A stretch of DNA of 64,000 nucleotides from VAZQ01 sp963725065 (lineage in GTDB: Bacteria > Pseudomonadota > Alphaproteobacteria > Rhizobiales > Xanthobacteraceae). Both the position numbers and the translations under genes were made by a program. The notes below the pieces were generated by a model. The model worked only from the letters and a program-made list of their open reading frames with translations. It was not told the DNA's origin and searched no databases. The stretch lies in contig CAVRXD010000014.1 in the NCBI GenBank assembly GCA_963725065.1, positions 32,663-96,662 on the forward strand, read 5' to 3'. This document shows, piece by piece, positions 18,653 through 27,206 of this stretch. How positions within the stretch are numbered: the first letter of the stretch is position 1; every line of letters begins with the position of its first letter.

Positions 18653-20754
18653 GGATGTGTCTCCGAGGCAGGCGCGCCGAACGGCTCGAACAGCACGTCG
18701 ACTCCCTTGGCGCCACGGGGTCCGACGATCAGCGGGTTGATCTCGAGGCTGGCCAGCGTCTCGACGCGGGCCGCACCGAAACGGGAAAATGCGGCGATCG
18801 CCGCCGCGGCCGCATCGAGGTCGCAGGCAGCCTTGCCGCGCGCGCCACGCAGCAGCTTGCCGGCGGCGGTCTCGTCCAGCATTGCCCACGCCTCGTCTGG
18901 AGTCACCGGGCCGAGACGGACGCTGGCCTGGTTGGCAAGCTCCACCAGCACGCCGCCGGGGCCGACGATCACGAAGCTGCCGAAACCCTTCTGGTTGCGG
19001 ATGCCCACGATCAACTCGACGCCGGCCTCCGCCGTCGCCTGCACCACGATCTGGCCTGGGGCGTCCGGCCGCGAATGCTTCGCCAGGGTCGCGGTCAGGG
19101 CGTCGAAGGCGGCGCCGACATCGTCGGCGTCGCTGAGGCCGAGTTTCACCAGGCCGAGATCGCTCTTGTGCGGCAGATGCGCCGCCACGCCCTTCATCAC
19201 CACCGGATAGCCCAGGCGCTGCGCCGCACTCACCGCCGCATCCCGACTGCCGATCGTCTCGGCACCGATCATGGGCACGCCGGCGTCGCTGAGCAGCCGG
19301 AAGCAGGCGGCTTCGTCGGTCGGCAGGGGGGCCGTGGCGCGTTGCACGGGCGGTTGCGTGCGGTCGACCACGGGCGGCGGCTTCAGCTTCACCGCATGGC
19401 TGATAGCGGCGAGCGCCGGCCGCATACCCGACAGATAGGCGATGTGTCCCGCATCGGTGATCTTGCGCACATCGGCGTTGACACCGGAGCCGGCAGTATT
19501 GTTCAGGAAGACGATGCGCTTATCGGTCTTGGCATCGACGCAGGCCTGCGCCATGACGCAGGCATAGCTCACGTCGCCGCCGCCGCGACCCGGCGCGTCC
19601 ACGGAGAAGCCGATCAGGTCGATATCGGGATCGTCGAGCAGGGCGTGCAGGACGATCTTGAAGCGCTCCTCGTTGAACCCCAGTCCCCATGCGTCCACAG
19701 GATTGTTGATGGTGGAATAGGGCGGGAAGGCCGGCCGCAGGCGCGCCAACGTCTGCGCCGCCAGCTTGGGAAATTTCAATCCATATTCGCTGCCGATATC
19801 CGCGATCAGCGCGGCCTCGCCGCCGGACAGCGTCACCATCGCCGCGTTGCCGCGCGGCAGCGGGTCGCTGTCCATCGACAGCAGCGTCGCCGTCTCCAGC
19901 ATCTCGTCGAGGTCGCGCACGCGGATGATACCGAGAGCCTTGAGAAAGGCATCGTAGAGCCGGTCCTCGCCGGCGAGCGCCCCGGTGTGGGCCTGCACCA
20001 GCGCGCGCGCTTCCGCGCTGGCGCCGAGCTTCAGCGCGACGATGCGCTTGCCGCGGCGGCGCGCCTCTGCCGCGGCAATGGCGAACGCCTGCGGATCGCG
20101 CAACGTCTCCAGGAACAGGAGGATGACCTTGACGCGGTCGTCTCTCGCCATCGCGGAGAGATAGTCCGCGACGGTGGCGACGGCTTCGTTGCCTGCGGTG
20201 ATCAGGTAGGCGAAACCGAGATCGCGCTCGTCCTCGCTCAGGATTAGTGCGATGGATCCGCTCTGCGAGATGACGCCGAGCGAGCCGGGCTCAAGCACCT
20301 TCATGTGCCGCGGCGCCCACATGGCGACGCGATCGTGCACGTTGATCAGACCGAGATTGTTGGGACCGCAGATGATGATGCCGTGGCGCGCGGCGATCTC
20401 CTCGACGCGGCGCTGCAGCTCCGTCCCCGCTTCGTCGCCGTCGGCATAGCCGTTCGCATTCAGAAAGAGGGCAGGGATGCCGCAGCGCCCCGCCTCTTCA
20501 ACCAGGTCGGGGCCACTCGCCGACGGAACGGCAAGGAAGGCGGCATCCACTTTTTCCGGCAGCGCCGAGAGCGAAGGGTAACAGGTGAGCCCATGCAGCG
20601 AGGCATGGCGCGGGTTCACCGGATAGACCGGGCCCGCGAAACCGATGCGGCGGAGATTGTTGAGGACACGCGTGCCGATTGCTTCCGGCCGTTCGGAGAC
20701 GCCGACGATGGCGACCGATCGCGGATTGATCAGCTTGTCGAGGGAGAGGCTCAT
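18649..20754 (-). CDS. NDP-forming acyl-CoA synthetase (acetate-CoA ligase family)
   Basis: The 701-residue protein has the fused order of ADP-forming acyl-CoA synthetases: a CoA-binding Rossmann domain (PRSVAIVGVSERPEAIG, residues 10-26), two succinyl-CoA-ligase-like flavodoxin domains (GPNNLGLIN; TLSGGEAALIADIG), and a C-terminal ATP-grasp domain (YPVVMKGVAAHLPHKSDLG; LEINPLIV). It would make an acyl-CoA from an unknown acid, or recover NTP from one. ATG 20754 is chosen because the CoA domain begins directly there; upstream codons are low-complexity. It is cotranscribed with the hydratase that follows. Confidence 0.88.
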   Translation of the reverse strand: MSLSLDKLINPRSVAIVGVSERPEAIGTRVLNNLRRIGFAGPVYPVNPRHASLHGLTCYPSLSALPEKVDAAFLAVPSASGPDLVEEAGRCGIPALFLNANGYADGDEAGTELQRRVEEIAARHGIIICGPNNLGLINVHDRVAMWAPRHMKVLEPGSLGVISQSGSIALILSEDERDLGFAYLITAGNEAVATVADYLSAMARDDRVKVILLFLETLRDPQAFAIAAAEARRRGKRIVALKLGASAEARALVQAHTGALAGEDRLYDAFLKALGIIRVRDLDEMLETATLLSMDSDPLPRGNAAMVTLSGGEAALIADIGSEYGLKFPKLAAQTLARLRPAFPPYSTINNPVDAWGLGFNEERFKIVLHALLDDPDIDLIGFSVDAPGRGGGDVSYACVMAQACVDAKTDKRIVFLNNTAGSGVNADVRKITDAGHIAYLSGMRPALAAISHAVKLKPPPVVDRTQPPVQRATAPLPTDEAACFRLLSDAGVPMIGAETIGSRDAAVSAAQRLGYPVVMKGVAAHLPHKSDLGLVKLGLSDADDVGAAFDALTATLAKHSRPDAPGQIVVQATAEAGVELIVGIRNQKGFGSFVIVGPGGVLVELANQASVRLGPVTPDEAWAMLDETAAGKLLRGARGKAACDLDAAAAAIAAFSRFGAARVETLASLEINPLIVGPRGAKGVDVLFEPFGAPASETHP

Positions 20755-20793
20755 GCGGTTCACGTGAAGCGCGGGCTGGCGCTCCGCCTGGAA

Positions 20794-20807
20794 TGAATGA
20801 TCGTTCA
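20794..20807. promoter_or_regulatory. candidate TetR-type operator upstream of the acyl-CoA synthetase
   Basis: TGAATGATCGTTCA is a 14-base inverted repeat with one mismatch, 40 bases upstream of the synthetase start. Such TGAAcGA/TCgTTCA palindromes are typical of TetR-family regulators of acyl-CoA genes. No TetR gene is present in the window. Confidence 0.4.
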
Positions 20808-20875
20808 ATCGGGCGCGGGCGAAGCGCCCTGCCGCGAGGGACTTGGGCCGCCGCGGTCGTCGTCCGCCGCGCCGT

Positions 20876-21919
20876 TCACTGCGGGACGATGCCGATCTTC
20901 GGCGCCAGCGCCCGGTAGTCGGCGATCTCCGCGTGGATGATCTTGGCGAAGTCGGCGGGGCTCCCGCCGCCGAGCAGCAGGCTGCTCTTCTCGAAGGCGG
21001 CACGGGTTTCCGGCTGGCTCATGACCTCGATCGCGGTCTTGTTCAGCTTGTCGACGATGGCCTGCGGCGTGTTCGGGGGTGCCAGCATGCCGATCCAGCT
21101 GCTGACGATGAACGGCAGGCCCGCCTCGGCGAAGGTCGGAATGTTGCCGGCATTGGGCAGCCGCTCGGTCGCGGCCACGGCGATCGCCTTGATCTTCCCG
21201 GCGTTGATCAGGTTGAGCGTCACCGAAGGCGCATCGAAGGTGTACTGGATCTGCCCGCCCATGAGGTCGGTGAGCGACGGCCCGCTTCCGCGGTAGGGCA
21301 CATGCAGGGCGTCGATGCCCGCGGCGACCTTGAAGCGCTCGCCGTTCACGTGGTTGAGGGTGTTGTTGCCGAAGGAGGAGTAGCTGACCTTTCCCGGATT
21401 GGCTTTCACATAGGCGATGAATTCGGACAGTGTGTTCGGCGGGAAATTCGGTGATGCGACCAGGATCTGCGGCCACCTCGCCAGCTGGATCACCGGCACG
21501 AGGTCCTTCTCCGGGTCGTAGGGCAGCGCCTTGTAGGTGGCAGGCGCGATGGAAATCTCGGAGATCGCCGCGATCAGCAAGGTGTAGCCGTCCGGGTCGG
21601 CGCGGACGACGGACAGGGCTCCAAGGGTGCCGCCGGCGCCGGGGCGGTTCTCGACCACGACAGGCTGGTCGAGCAGCTTGGACATGCGCTCGCTGAACAG
21701 CCGGGCAATGAAATCGGCGCCACCGCCGGCCGGATAGGCGACGACGAACTTGATCGGCTTGGTCGGCCAGTTTTGCGCCTGGGCCGCGCCGGGCGAGCAG
21801 GCGAGCGCGGCTGCCGCCAATGCCGTCCCCAGCCAGACCCGAGAACGGCGCCAGTCGGGACCGATCGTTCGTCGGCTGAGATGTTGCACCTGCCGAACGA
21901 CGAAGCCGGACATGGCCAT
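20876..21919 (-). CDS. TctC/Bug-family periplasmic solute receptor
   Basis: The 347-residue protein has a long basic N-terminus and a signal core (WLGTALAAAALA, ending GAAQAQ near residue 49). The Bug signatures follow: IKFVVAYPAGGGADFIAR, VVVENRPGAGGTLGAL, VPYRGSGPSLTDLMGGQIQ and SWIGMLAPPNTP. GAAGGG precedes ATG 21919; two starts at 21937-21932 are also in frame. It lies 121 bases upstream of the acyl-CoA synthetase on the same strand, so uptake of the acid and its CoA activation may be linked. Confidence 0.87.
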   Translation of the reverse strand: MAMSGFVVRQVQHLSRRTIGPDWRRSRVWLGTALAAAALACSPGAAQAQNWPTKPIKFVVAYPAGGGADFIARLFSERMSKLLDQPVVVENRPGAGGTLGALSVVRADPDGYTLLIAAISEISIAPATYKALPYDPEKDLVPVIQLARWPQILVASPNFPPNTLSEFIAYVKANPGKVSYSSFGNNTLNHVNGERFKVAAGIDALHVPYRGSGPSLTDLMGGQIQYTFDAPSVTLNLINAGKIKAIAVAATERLPNAGNIPTFAEAGLPFIVSSWIGMLAPPNTPQAIVDKLNKTAIEVMSQPETRAAFEKSSLLLGGGSPADFAKIIHAEIADYRALAPKIGIVPQ

Positions 21920-22195
21920 TGTGAACCCTTCCATCACCGATTTTTCCGGATGGAACCTTGAGGTCCGGAGAAACCGTCGTCAACCTACGCCCGGTAGCGG
22001 CGGCGTTCGCTTCTCTCAACGGGCGCTCATCCGATATTTCGCGAGAACGAGACGCGTCGACCTGCTCAATGGCATGGCATGGCGAGCGTTGGCAGGACCA
22101 TTGTGACTCTCGCGGCCAACGTCGAAGCAGCCGGTCTGTCTTGCAAATGGCATTCAGTTTGCCGCGAAGGAACAGCCGCTCCGGCCGATTCCGGG
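21920..22195. other. intergenic stretch with no recognisable gene
   Basis: Between the Bug receptor start and the promoter at 22196 I see no coding region with a plausible start and no known RNA. It must hold the minus-strand promoter of the Bug/acyl-CoA synthetase group. Confidence 0.4.
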
Positions 22196-22224
22196 TTGCG
22201 CCTTTGGAAACGTTCCCATAAGAT
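22196..22224 (+). promoter_or_regulatory. LacI-type operator O1 inside a promoter
   Basis: TTGCGC (22196-22201), a 17-base spacer and TAAGAT (22219-22224) form a promoter. The palindrome TGGAAACGTTCCCA (22205-22218) fills the spacer. It matches the other operators of the locus (GAAACGTTTC core) with one base missing, and its position predicts repression by the LacI-family protein encoded at 26072. Confidence 0.7.
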
Positions 22225-22247
22225 TTCGACGGCAATCGGAGGGAATT

Positions 22248-22437
22248 ATGCACAAAGTGCAACGTCGCTGACGACATCCGGTGAGAGTCGCGCCGCCCGG
22301 AAAGCATGCCGGACATCTCCCAGAAGATGCCGCGCACTTGAGCGCCGACGTCGTCGAGGAGTCACATGGCTCATGTTGCGCGCGAGCTCCCAACGTATCG
22401 CGAGATCATTGCCCGGGCCGGCATGAAGAAGCTCTAA
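22248..22437 (+). pseudogene. remnant of the first gene of the CoxL-like operon
   Basis: A strong GGAGGGAA ribosome binding site (22238-22245) precedes ATG 22248, but the frame stops after seven codons (MHKVQRR). About 95 bases further on, 22366-22437 reads MAHVARELPTYREIIARAG and ends KKL with TAA. That tail resembles the C-terminus of Bug/TctC receptors, where a helix ending in a similar A-G motif is usual. The promoter, operator and ribosome binding site intact, with only the two ends of a gene left, suggest an internal deletion. The family assignment of the tail is tentative. Confidence 0.4.
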
Positions 22438-22479
22438 TCCCGCCGCAAGCCCGGGTCGACGTTTCAACGGCAAATCGTG

Positions 22480-24810
22480 ATGATCGGCAAATCTGTTTCG
22501 CGCCTCGAAGACGCTCCAATGCTCGTCGGGGCGGGCCAGTTTGTCGACGACATCCCGCTGCCGGGCACGCTGCACGCTGGTTTTCTCCGCAGCAGCCATG
22601 GTCATGCCGTCATAAAGCGTTTCGATGCCGACATCGCCAAATCGATGCCCGGAGTCGTCGCGGTCTACCATTTCGCCGACATAAGACCTTTCCTGTCCGA
22701 AGAACGGCTGGTGGTAGCGCTACCGAGCAAGGCCTTCCGGCAGCAAGTGGACCGTCCGGTTCTCGCAATCGACGAAGTCGTCTATGTCGGCGAGCCAGTC
22801 GCGGTAGTCATCGCCGAGAGCCGGCAGCAGGCGGAAGATGCGCTCGCCTCGGTCGAGATCGAGTACGAGCCCTTGGAAGCCGTCGTCGATTGTGTTGCGG
22901 CAGTGTCGCCGGGCTCTCCGACGGTCCACCGCGGAGCGCCGCACAATGTGGTGGCGAAATTGGACCTGACGTTCGGACATGTGGATGAAGCCTTCGCTCA
23001 AGCCTCGCACGTCTATTCCGATAGATTTCATCAGTCCCGAGGCGGCAGTCATTCTATCGAGTGCCGCGGGGTGCTGGCGGCTCACGATCCCGCCCAGGAC
23101 GTCCTGACGGTCTGGAGCTCGACCCAGACCCCGCATGCGGCCATGCGGCTGCTCGCACACATGCTAGGTCGGGAAGAGAAAACCGTACGCGTCATCGCCC
23201 CGGATGTCGGAGGAGGATTCGGCCCTAAGCTCGTATTCTACAGCGAAGAGCTCGTGGTCGCGCTCGCGGCAGTTTTGCTCAGGCGCCCTGTCAAGTGGGT
23301 TGAGGATCGTCGCGAGCACTTCGTTTCCACGACGCAGGAGCGAGATCAGGTTTGGAATCTCGAGATCGCGGTCGATTCCGAAGGTGCGATCCGGGGTGTT
23401 CGGGGATCGATGATCCACGATCACGGAGCGTATACCGCCCGAGGCATCAACGTCGCATTCGAGGCGATGCAGACGCTGACGATGCCCTACAACGTTCCGG
23501 CATGTTCGTTGAAGGTGACGTTGGCGCTCACGAACAAGGTTCCGGTAACGCCCGTTCGCGGCGCCGGGCAGCCCCAAGGCGTTTTCGCGATGGAGCGCTT
23601 GCTCGATCGCGTGGCGGCCGGCCTGCGGCTCGATCGGGCGGATGTTCGCAAGCGCAACCTGGTGCGGCGCGAACAGATGCCGTGCTCTAAGCCGTTCAAG
23701 ACGCGCGCGGGCGTACCCGTGGTGATCGACTCCGGCGACTTTCTGGCATGTCAGGACAAGGCGCTTGCGCTAGCCGGCTGGAGCGATTTTTCGCGGCGGC
23801 AAAGCGAAGCCAGAGCCAGCGGACGGTATTTAGGCATAGGTCTGGCCAATTTTGTCGAATTGACCGGTCGGGGCCCCTTCGAGCCCGCGACAGTCCGGAT
23901 TACGTCGTCCGGCAAGATTCACGTGCTCTCGAGCGCGGCGGCGATGGGACAAAGCACCAAAACGATGCTCGCGCAGATCGTGTCCGCCCAGCTTGGCGGC
24001 GACATCGCAAACATAATCGTCACCACCGGCGATTCCGCAACGTCGACCATCGGCTTCGGCGGGTTTGGTAGCCGGCAGACCGTGACGGCGGGATCGTCGG
24101 CGCACGTTGCGGCCACGAAGGTTCGCGAGAAGGCGCTGGCGGTGGCAGGACATCTTCTCGAAGCCGCGCCGTGCGATCTCGATATTACTGGCCAGTACGT
24201 GCACTTGAAGGGCGCCGCGGAGCTGAAGGTGGGGCTTGGAGAGATCGCAAGAGCGTCGCTTGGCGTCGCTGGTGCCTACCTTCCCGCAGGGCTGCCACCC
24301 GGGATGGAAGCCTCCGAAGCGTTCGTCGTGAACGAGATGGCATATTCCAACGGAACCGCGGTTGCGATCGTGGAAGTGGACGTCGAAACCGGCGGAGTGA
24401 AGATATTGGACTACGTCATGGCGCACGACTGTGGGCAGGTGATCAATCCGGCGATCGTCGATGGCCAGGTTGCTGGAGGGATCGTCCACGGAATTGGCAA
24501 CGCTTTGCTGGAGCGAATGCATTTCGATGCTTCGGCGCAACCACTGACCACCACGCTCGCCGAATATCTCTTGCCGACGTCGATGGACATTCCCGGAATT
24601 CGGATCGTCCATCATTGCTCGCCGTCACCGCTCAACCCACTGGGCGTAAAGGGCGTTGGAGAATCGGGCGTCCTGCCGACCGCGGCGGCCATAATAGGTG
24701 CCGTGGAGAATGCGCTCAGCGAGTTCGGGGTCCAAATCAGCTGCGCTCCGATCGCGCCGAGCGACATTGTCGAGCTGATCCGCCGTCAGCCTCAGCGGCC
24801 GCATGCCTGA
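22480..24810 (+). CDS. CoxL-like molybdenum hydroxylase large subunit, unpaired
   Basis: The 776-residue protein belongs to the xanthine dehydrogenase/CO dehydrogenase large-subunit family that carries the molybdopterin cofactor. Landmarks are FVDDIPLPGTLHAGFLRSS, APDVGGGFGPK for cofactor binding, VRGAGQPQG in place of the AYRGAGRPE loop, MAHDCGQVINPAIVDGQ, and the catalytic Glu in GVKGVGESG. Such subunits normally work with a 2Fe-2S and an FAD subunit; neither is adjacent, so it may borrow the pair encoded at 51.1-52.5 kb. ATG 22480 is preferred to GTG 22477. The operator at 22196-22224 puts it in the LacI-controlled set. Confidence 0.85.
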   Translation: MIGKSVSRLEDAPMLVGAGQFVDDIPLPGTLHAGFLRSSHGHAVIKRFDADIAKSMPGVVAVYHFADIRPFLSEERLVVALPSKAFRQQVDRPVLAIDEVVYVGEPVAVVIAESRQQAEDALASVEIEYEPLEAVVDCVAAVSPGSPTVHRGAPHNVVAKLDLTFGHVDEAFAQASHVYSDRFHQSRGGSHSIECRGVLAAHDPAQDVLTVWSSTQTPHAAMRLLAHMLGREEKTVRVIAPDVGGGFGPKLVFYSEELVVALAAVLLRRPVKWVEDRREHFVSTTQERDQVWNLEIAVDSEGAIRGVRGSMIHDHGAYTARGINVAFEAMQTLTMPYNVPACSLKVTLALTNKVPVTPVRGAGQPQGVFAMERLLDRVAAGLRLDRADVRKRNLVRREQMPCSKPFKTRAGVPVVIDSGDFLACQDKALALAGWSDFSRRQSEARASGRYLGIGLANFVELTGRGPFEPATVRITSSGKIHVLSSAAAMGQSTKTMLAQIVSAQLGGDIANIIVTTGDSATSTIGFGGFGSRQTVTAGSSAHVAATKVREKALAVAGHLLEAAPCDLDITGQYVHLKGAAELKVGLGEIARASLGVAGAYLPAGLPPGMEASEAFVVNEMAYSNGTAVAIVEVDVETGGVKILDYVMAHDCGQVINPAIVDGQVAGGIVHGIGNALLERMHFDASAQPLTTTLAEYLLPTSMDIPGIRIVHHCSPSPLNPLGVKGVGESGVLPTAAAIIGAVENALSEFGVQISCAPIAPSDIVELIRRQPQRPHA

Positions 24811-24940
24811 GGGCACGAGTGAGATGTACGCGCTTCTCATTCTGATCTCCGCGCTTTCGATATCGATCAATCGTGGGCGCGCCGGGCGGCCGCTACAAGC
24901 ACGTGTCATGCAGCGTCGTGAGCCCGCTGCGGCCGAATTG

Positions 24941-24969
24941 TTGACAAGGCCTATGAAACGTTTCAATAG
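24941..24969 (+). promoter_or_regulatory. LacI-type operator O2 inside a promoter
   Basis: A perfect TTGACA (24941-24946) is followed after 17 bases by a weak -10 (CAATAG, 24964-24969). The perfect 12-base palindrome TGAAACGTTTCA (24954-24965) covers the spacer. It lies 46 bases upstream of the MDR gene, and by position should act as a repressor site. Confidence 0.8.
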
Positions 24970-25011
24970 CCAGCCGACCGCCGGTCCGGCCGCGATAAAC
25001 CGAGGGGTGAG

Positions 25012-25989
25012 ATGAAAGCTGCAGTCATCGAGAAGCAGGGCGGTATCGAAAATATCGTCTATCGCGAATTTGCCGATCCCGTTGTCGGCCCTCGAGACGT
25101 TCTCGTCCGCTGCAAGGCCATAGGTCTGAACTATTTCGATATTTTCGTGCGACGCGGCATGCCTGGCCTGCCGGTGCCAATGCCGTGGATTTCCGGTGCA
25201 GATGCCGCCGGCGAAATCGCCGCCATTGGATCGGAAGTCCAGGGTTGGAAGGTGGGCGATCGCTGTCTGATCGACCCGCTGACGAACGAAGGCATGATGG
25301 GTGAGGAGGTCCAAGGCGCGTTCGCGGAGTATTGCCGCATTCCGCAGGACTTTGTCATCCCGTTGGATCCGCGTCTTTCCTTTGTGGAAGCTGCCACCAT
25401 TCCTGCGAACTACGGCACGGTCTATCGCATGCTGTTCACCAACGGCGGCATGCAGCCGGACGACCTCGTTCTTGTACTGGGCGCGAGCGGCGGCGTCGGG
25501 ACCGCGACGGTTCAGGTGGTGAAGGCGTACGGCGGCCGAGTTATCGCCTGTGCCGGCTCCGATGAGAAATGCGCAAAGCTCAAGGAGCTCGGCGCCGACC
25601 ATGCCATCAACTACAGCACCCAGGATTTCTCGCGCGAAGCGTGGCGGTTGAGCGGCAAGAAGGGCGTGGACGTGTGCGTCAATTTCACCGGCGGAGACAC
25701 GTGGAACCCGTCGATCCGCACCTTGAAGCTGCACGGCAAATTGCTGACCTGCGGTGCAACGGCCGGTTTCGACGCTCAGACCGACATTCGCTATATCTGG
25801 CAACGCGAAGTGAAGATTTGCGGTTCGAACGGCTACACCAAGGAGGACGTTCGGCGGGGAATGATCGATATGGCGGACGGAAAAATCAAGAAGCCGGAAG
25901 TCCGCACTTTCCCTCTCGCCAAGCTTGGCGACGCCGAAGCGCTCATGGAAGCGCGGGACTTCTTTGGGAAAATTGTTATGATCCCCTGA
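25012..25989 (+). CDS. quinone oxidoreductase-like MDR protein
   Basis: The 325-residue protein is a medium-chain dehydrogenase/reductase. The N-terminal GroES-like half has VLVRCKAIGLNYFDIFVRRG and WISGADAAGEI; the Rossmann half has LVLGASGGVGTATVQVVKAYG and LKELGADHAINY. The catalytic-zinc Cys/His set of alcohol dehydrogenases is missing, so it is a zinc-free NADPH-dependent reductase of the QOR/enoyl-reductase type. GAGGGGTGA precedes ATG 25012. It is the first gene after operator O2, and the regulator gene follows 82 bases downstream, perhaps on the same transcript. Confidence 0.85.
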   Translation: MKAAVIEKQGGIENIVYREFADPVVGPRDVLVRCKAIGLNYFDIFVRRGMPGLPVPMPWISGADAAGEIAAIGSEVQGWKVGDRCLIDPLTNEGMMGEEVQGAFAEYCRIPQDFVIPLDPRLSFVEAATIPANYGTVYRMLFTNGGMQPDDLVLVLGASGGVGTATVQVVKAYGGRVIACAGSDEKCAKLKELGADHAINYSTQDFSREAWRLSGKKGVDVCVNFTGGDTWNPSIRTLKLHGKLLTCGATAGFDAQTDIRYIWQREVKICGSNGYTKEDVRRGMIDMADGKIKKPEVRTFPLAKLGDAEALMEARDFFGKIVMIP

Positions 25990-26071
25990 CCAGAGTGGGA
26001 GACTGCGGGTTCGAGCCGCGCCTTTGCCTTTGGTGTGCATCAGCCACCATTATGTTGGCTGGGGGGCGTAG

Positions 26072-27094
26072 ATGGCCGGCAATCCGACTATTCGCGACGT
26101 CGCGCTCGCTGCGAATGTTGCCATCGGGACTGTGTCTCGTGTCCTGAACGGTCATAAGTCCGTCAGCGATGGCGTCCGCCGCCGTGTTTTGAAGGCGATC
26201 AAGAAGCTGAAATACGAGCCGGATCGCGTCGCGCAGAGCATGCGACTGGGCGTAACGCGGACCGTGGCACTCGCGGTGCGCGACATCTCAATTCCCGGCT
26301 TCGGCGCCATCGTCAACGCTGCTGAAGAGGTCCTGCGGAGCAGCGGCTATACGTTGCTGCTGGCCATTACCGACGAGCGCAAGGAGCGCGAGCTCGATCT
26401 GATGCGGATCTTCCAGCAGCGCCGGGTCGATGCCGTGATCATGACGACGAGCAGCGAAGACGATGCGTACCTGTCGAAGACTATCAAACAGCTTGATGTT
26501 CCCATCGTCCTGCTTGATCGCGAAAATCCGCCTGAACTCGACGCGGTCACCCTCGACCATCGTCGCGGAATCCGGGCGGCTACCGAACACCTTCATGGTC
26601 TCGGCCATACGCGGATCGCTCTGTTGACGGGTAAGCCATCGACCTGGCCGGCGCGCGAGCGCATTGCCGGGTTCAAGGAGGCCTATGCCCGACTGGGAAA
26701 ACAGGCGAACCAAAGCATCATTCGAACGGGCAGCTTCTCGGCGGAGTTCGGCTTTCGGGAGGCGTCGTCGTTGCTGTCGTTACCGACGCGTCCCACGGCC
26801 ATCATTGCCGGAGGAATGGCGATGCTGTCGGGCGTGCTCCAGGCGGTTCGCGCCCGGGGGCTGGTCATTCCAAACGATATCTCCGTGATCGCCGGCGCAG
26901 ACAGCGACCTTGCGGCGCTGACGACCCCCTCGGTCACCGCGGTGCGGTGGAGCGGCACTGATGAGGGGCGTATGGCGGTTCAGTTGCTGCTGAACCGTCT
27001 CGGCGGAAACCGGAAGGGACCGGTTCAACGCGTGATGCTGTCCACCGAGCTCATTCCCCGCGAATCCTGCGCGCCGCCGTCAACTGCCCATTGA
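26072..27094 (+). CDS. LacI-family transcriptional regulator of the catabolic locus
   Basis: The 340-residue regulator has an N-terminal LacI helix-turn-helix (TIRDVALAANVAIGTVSRVLNG, residues 6-27) and hinge region (EPDRVAQSMRLG), then a periplasmic-binding-protein-like effector domain (DISIPGFGAIVNAAEEVL, VDAVIMTTS, VLLDRENP). LacI repressors bind palindromes with a central CG, and eight sites with a GAAACGTTTC-like core surround this gene between 22.2 and 52.6 kb. The effector pocket should recognise the pathway substrate or an intermediate. No site lies directly before its own start, so autoregulation would need readthrough from the MDR gene. Confidence 0.92.
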   Translation: MAGNPTIRDVALAANVAIGTVSRVLNGHKSVSDGVRRRVLKAIKKLKYEPDRVAQSMRLGVTRTVALAVRDISIPGFGAIVNAAEEVLRSSGYTLLLAITDERKERELDLMRIFQQRRVDAVIMTTSSEDDAYLSKTIKQLDVPIVLLDRENPPELDAVTLDHRRGIRAATEHLHGLGHTRIALLTGKPSTWPARERIAGFKEAYARLGKQANQSIIRTGSFSAEFGFREASSLLSLPTRPTAIIAGGMAMLSGVLQAVRARGLVIPNDISVIAGADSDLAALTTPSVTAVRWSGTDEGRMAVQLLLNRLGGNRKGPVQRVMLSTELIPRESCAPPSTAH

Positions 27095-27131
27095 CCTGAA
27101 GCGACACCGCACGGCCCGCTGCACCGAAGGC

Positions 27132-27150
27132 TGGAAACGTTTCATTGACA
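27132..27150 (+). promoter_or_regulatory. LacI-type operator O3 next to a -35 element
   Basis: TGGAAACGTTTCA (27132-27144) abuts a perfect TTGACA (27145-27150). The 22-base stretch 27129-27150 is identical to 28638-28659 in front of the CoA-transferase gene, so the two are related regulatory copies. The -10 element is unclear. It precedes the CitE-like gene by 57 bases. Confidence 0.75.
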
Positions 27151-27206
27151 TGCCGGTGTTGTTTATTGTTGTTTATTGCGGAAGTAACTCGATCAAGGGC
27201 GCGCCG

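Noticed and set aside
17804..20247. Two long plus-strand frames opposite the hydratase and acyl-CoA synthetase
   Set aside because: They are antisense to two proteins with clear domains and carry only Arg/His-rich low-complexity sequence.
24803..25015. 70-codon frame between the orphan CoxL-like gene and the MDR gene
   Set aside because: It runs through promoter and operator O2 and has no ribosome binding site or protein character.
25990..26071. GCGGGTTCGAGCCGC near 26004 resembles a tRNA T arm
   Set aside because: No matching acceptor, D arm or anticodon arm can be built around it; it lies in the short gap before the LacI-family gene.
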